DNA of 64,000 bases from Salibacteraceae bacterium (lineage in GTDB: Bacteria; Bacteroidota; Bacteroidia; Flavobacteriales_G; Salibacteraceae): contig JAGYJZ010000004.1 of assembly GCA_018401875.1 (NCBI GenBank), positions 62,001 to 126,000 on the forward strand. Direction: 5' to 3'. Of this stretch, positions 63,952 to 64,000 are shown in pieces (position 1 is the first letter of the stretch; every line of letters starts with the position of its first letter). The notes beneath the pieces are model-generated. The model searched no databases and was not told where the DNA came from. It was given only the letters and a program-made list of their open reading frames with translations. A program made the translations under genes and the position numbers.

Positions 63952-63959
63952 CGAAGTTA
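63952..63959 (-). promoter_or_regulatory. Predicted -7 box of ferritin
   Basis: TAACTTCG on the minus strand differs from TAnnTTTG at one base and lies 20 bp before the ATG at 63932. Confidence 0.35.
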
Positions 63960-64000
63960 GGGACTGTGAGAAGAACAATACTGACGTTGGGTTCACAATA

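Overview
The window looks like a chromosomal segment of a Bacteroidota bacterium, most likely from the Flavobacteriales. It encodes type IX secretion (T9SS) C-terminal sorting domains, SprB-type repeats, the gliding lipoprotein GldH, Bacteroidota-style IleS and PBP1A, and many SPII lipoproteins. Several genes are preceded by TAnnTTTG (-7) boxes, the promoter signature of this phylum. No rRNA, tRNA, CRISPR array or phage was seen. Names rest on motif recognition in the translated sequence; no database was searched.

Layout. 0-5 kb: the 3' end of a secreted protein gene, tyrS, an OmpA-type lipoprotein, and an orphan peptide-binding lipoprotein gene broken by one in-frame stop. 5-9.4 kb: a large predicted outer-membrane barrel and a membrane-anchored coiled-coil protein. 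9.5-14.9 kb: a tight run of a small membrane protein, a ligase-associated DEXH helicase, a TPR histidine kinase and PdeM. 14.9-16.9 kb: an AT-rich island with two orphan genes and dispersed repeats. 16.9-23.2 kb: a RidA-family gene, then ileS-dksA-like-lspA, where ileS carries an in-frame DUF559 endonuclease insertion bounded by G/C-rich palindromes. 23.2-26.5 kb: a T9SS-sorted M28 peptidase, a Fic gene behind a palindromic operator-like site, and a DUF3817 membrane protein.

26.5-33.1 kb is a three-gene adhesin-like operon on the minus strand. The chains appear to be split inside the same Ig-like module, each with its own signal peptide, and only the last has a T9SS sorting domain. 33.2-34.8 kb: asd followed by a lipoprotein gene interrupted by an in-frame TAG. 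34.9-45 kb: large secreted lamin-tail, T9SS and Ig-repeat proteins, plus a serine beta-lactamase-family hydrolase.

45.2-47.7 kb: a GT2 glycosyltransferase, dihydroorotase and DUF4296 lipoprotein with 4-bp overlaps. 47.7-57.2 kb, minus strand: an SDR reductase, then a long operon holB-ricT-gldH-mrcA-scoA-membrane protein-scoB joining replication, gliding, wall synthesis and ketone-body CoA transfer. 57.3-64 kb: pgk, a CvpA-family gene, small unknowns, a cyclophilin, pheS, a thioredoxin-fold lipoprotein and ferritin.

Most interesting items: (1) the DUF559/palindrome element translated inside ileS; (2) the split-module adhesin operon, which suggests non-covalent reassembly on the surface; (3) two lipoprotein genes with single in-frame stops; (4) the helicase-kinase-PdeM cluster without ligase; (5) a zinc-ribbon-like insertion in PBP1A; (6) a near-perfect palindrome at the predicted start site of the fic transcript.
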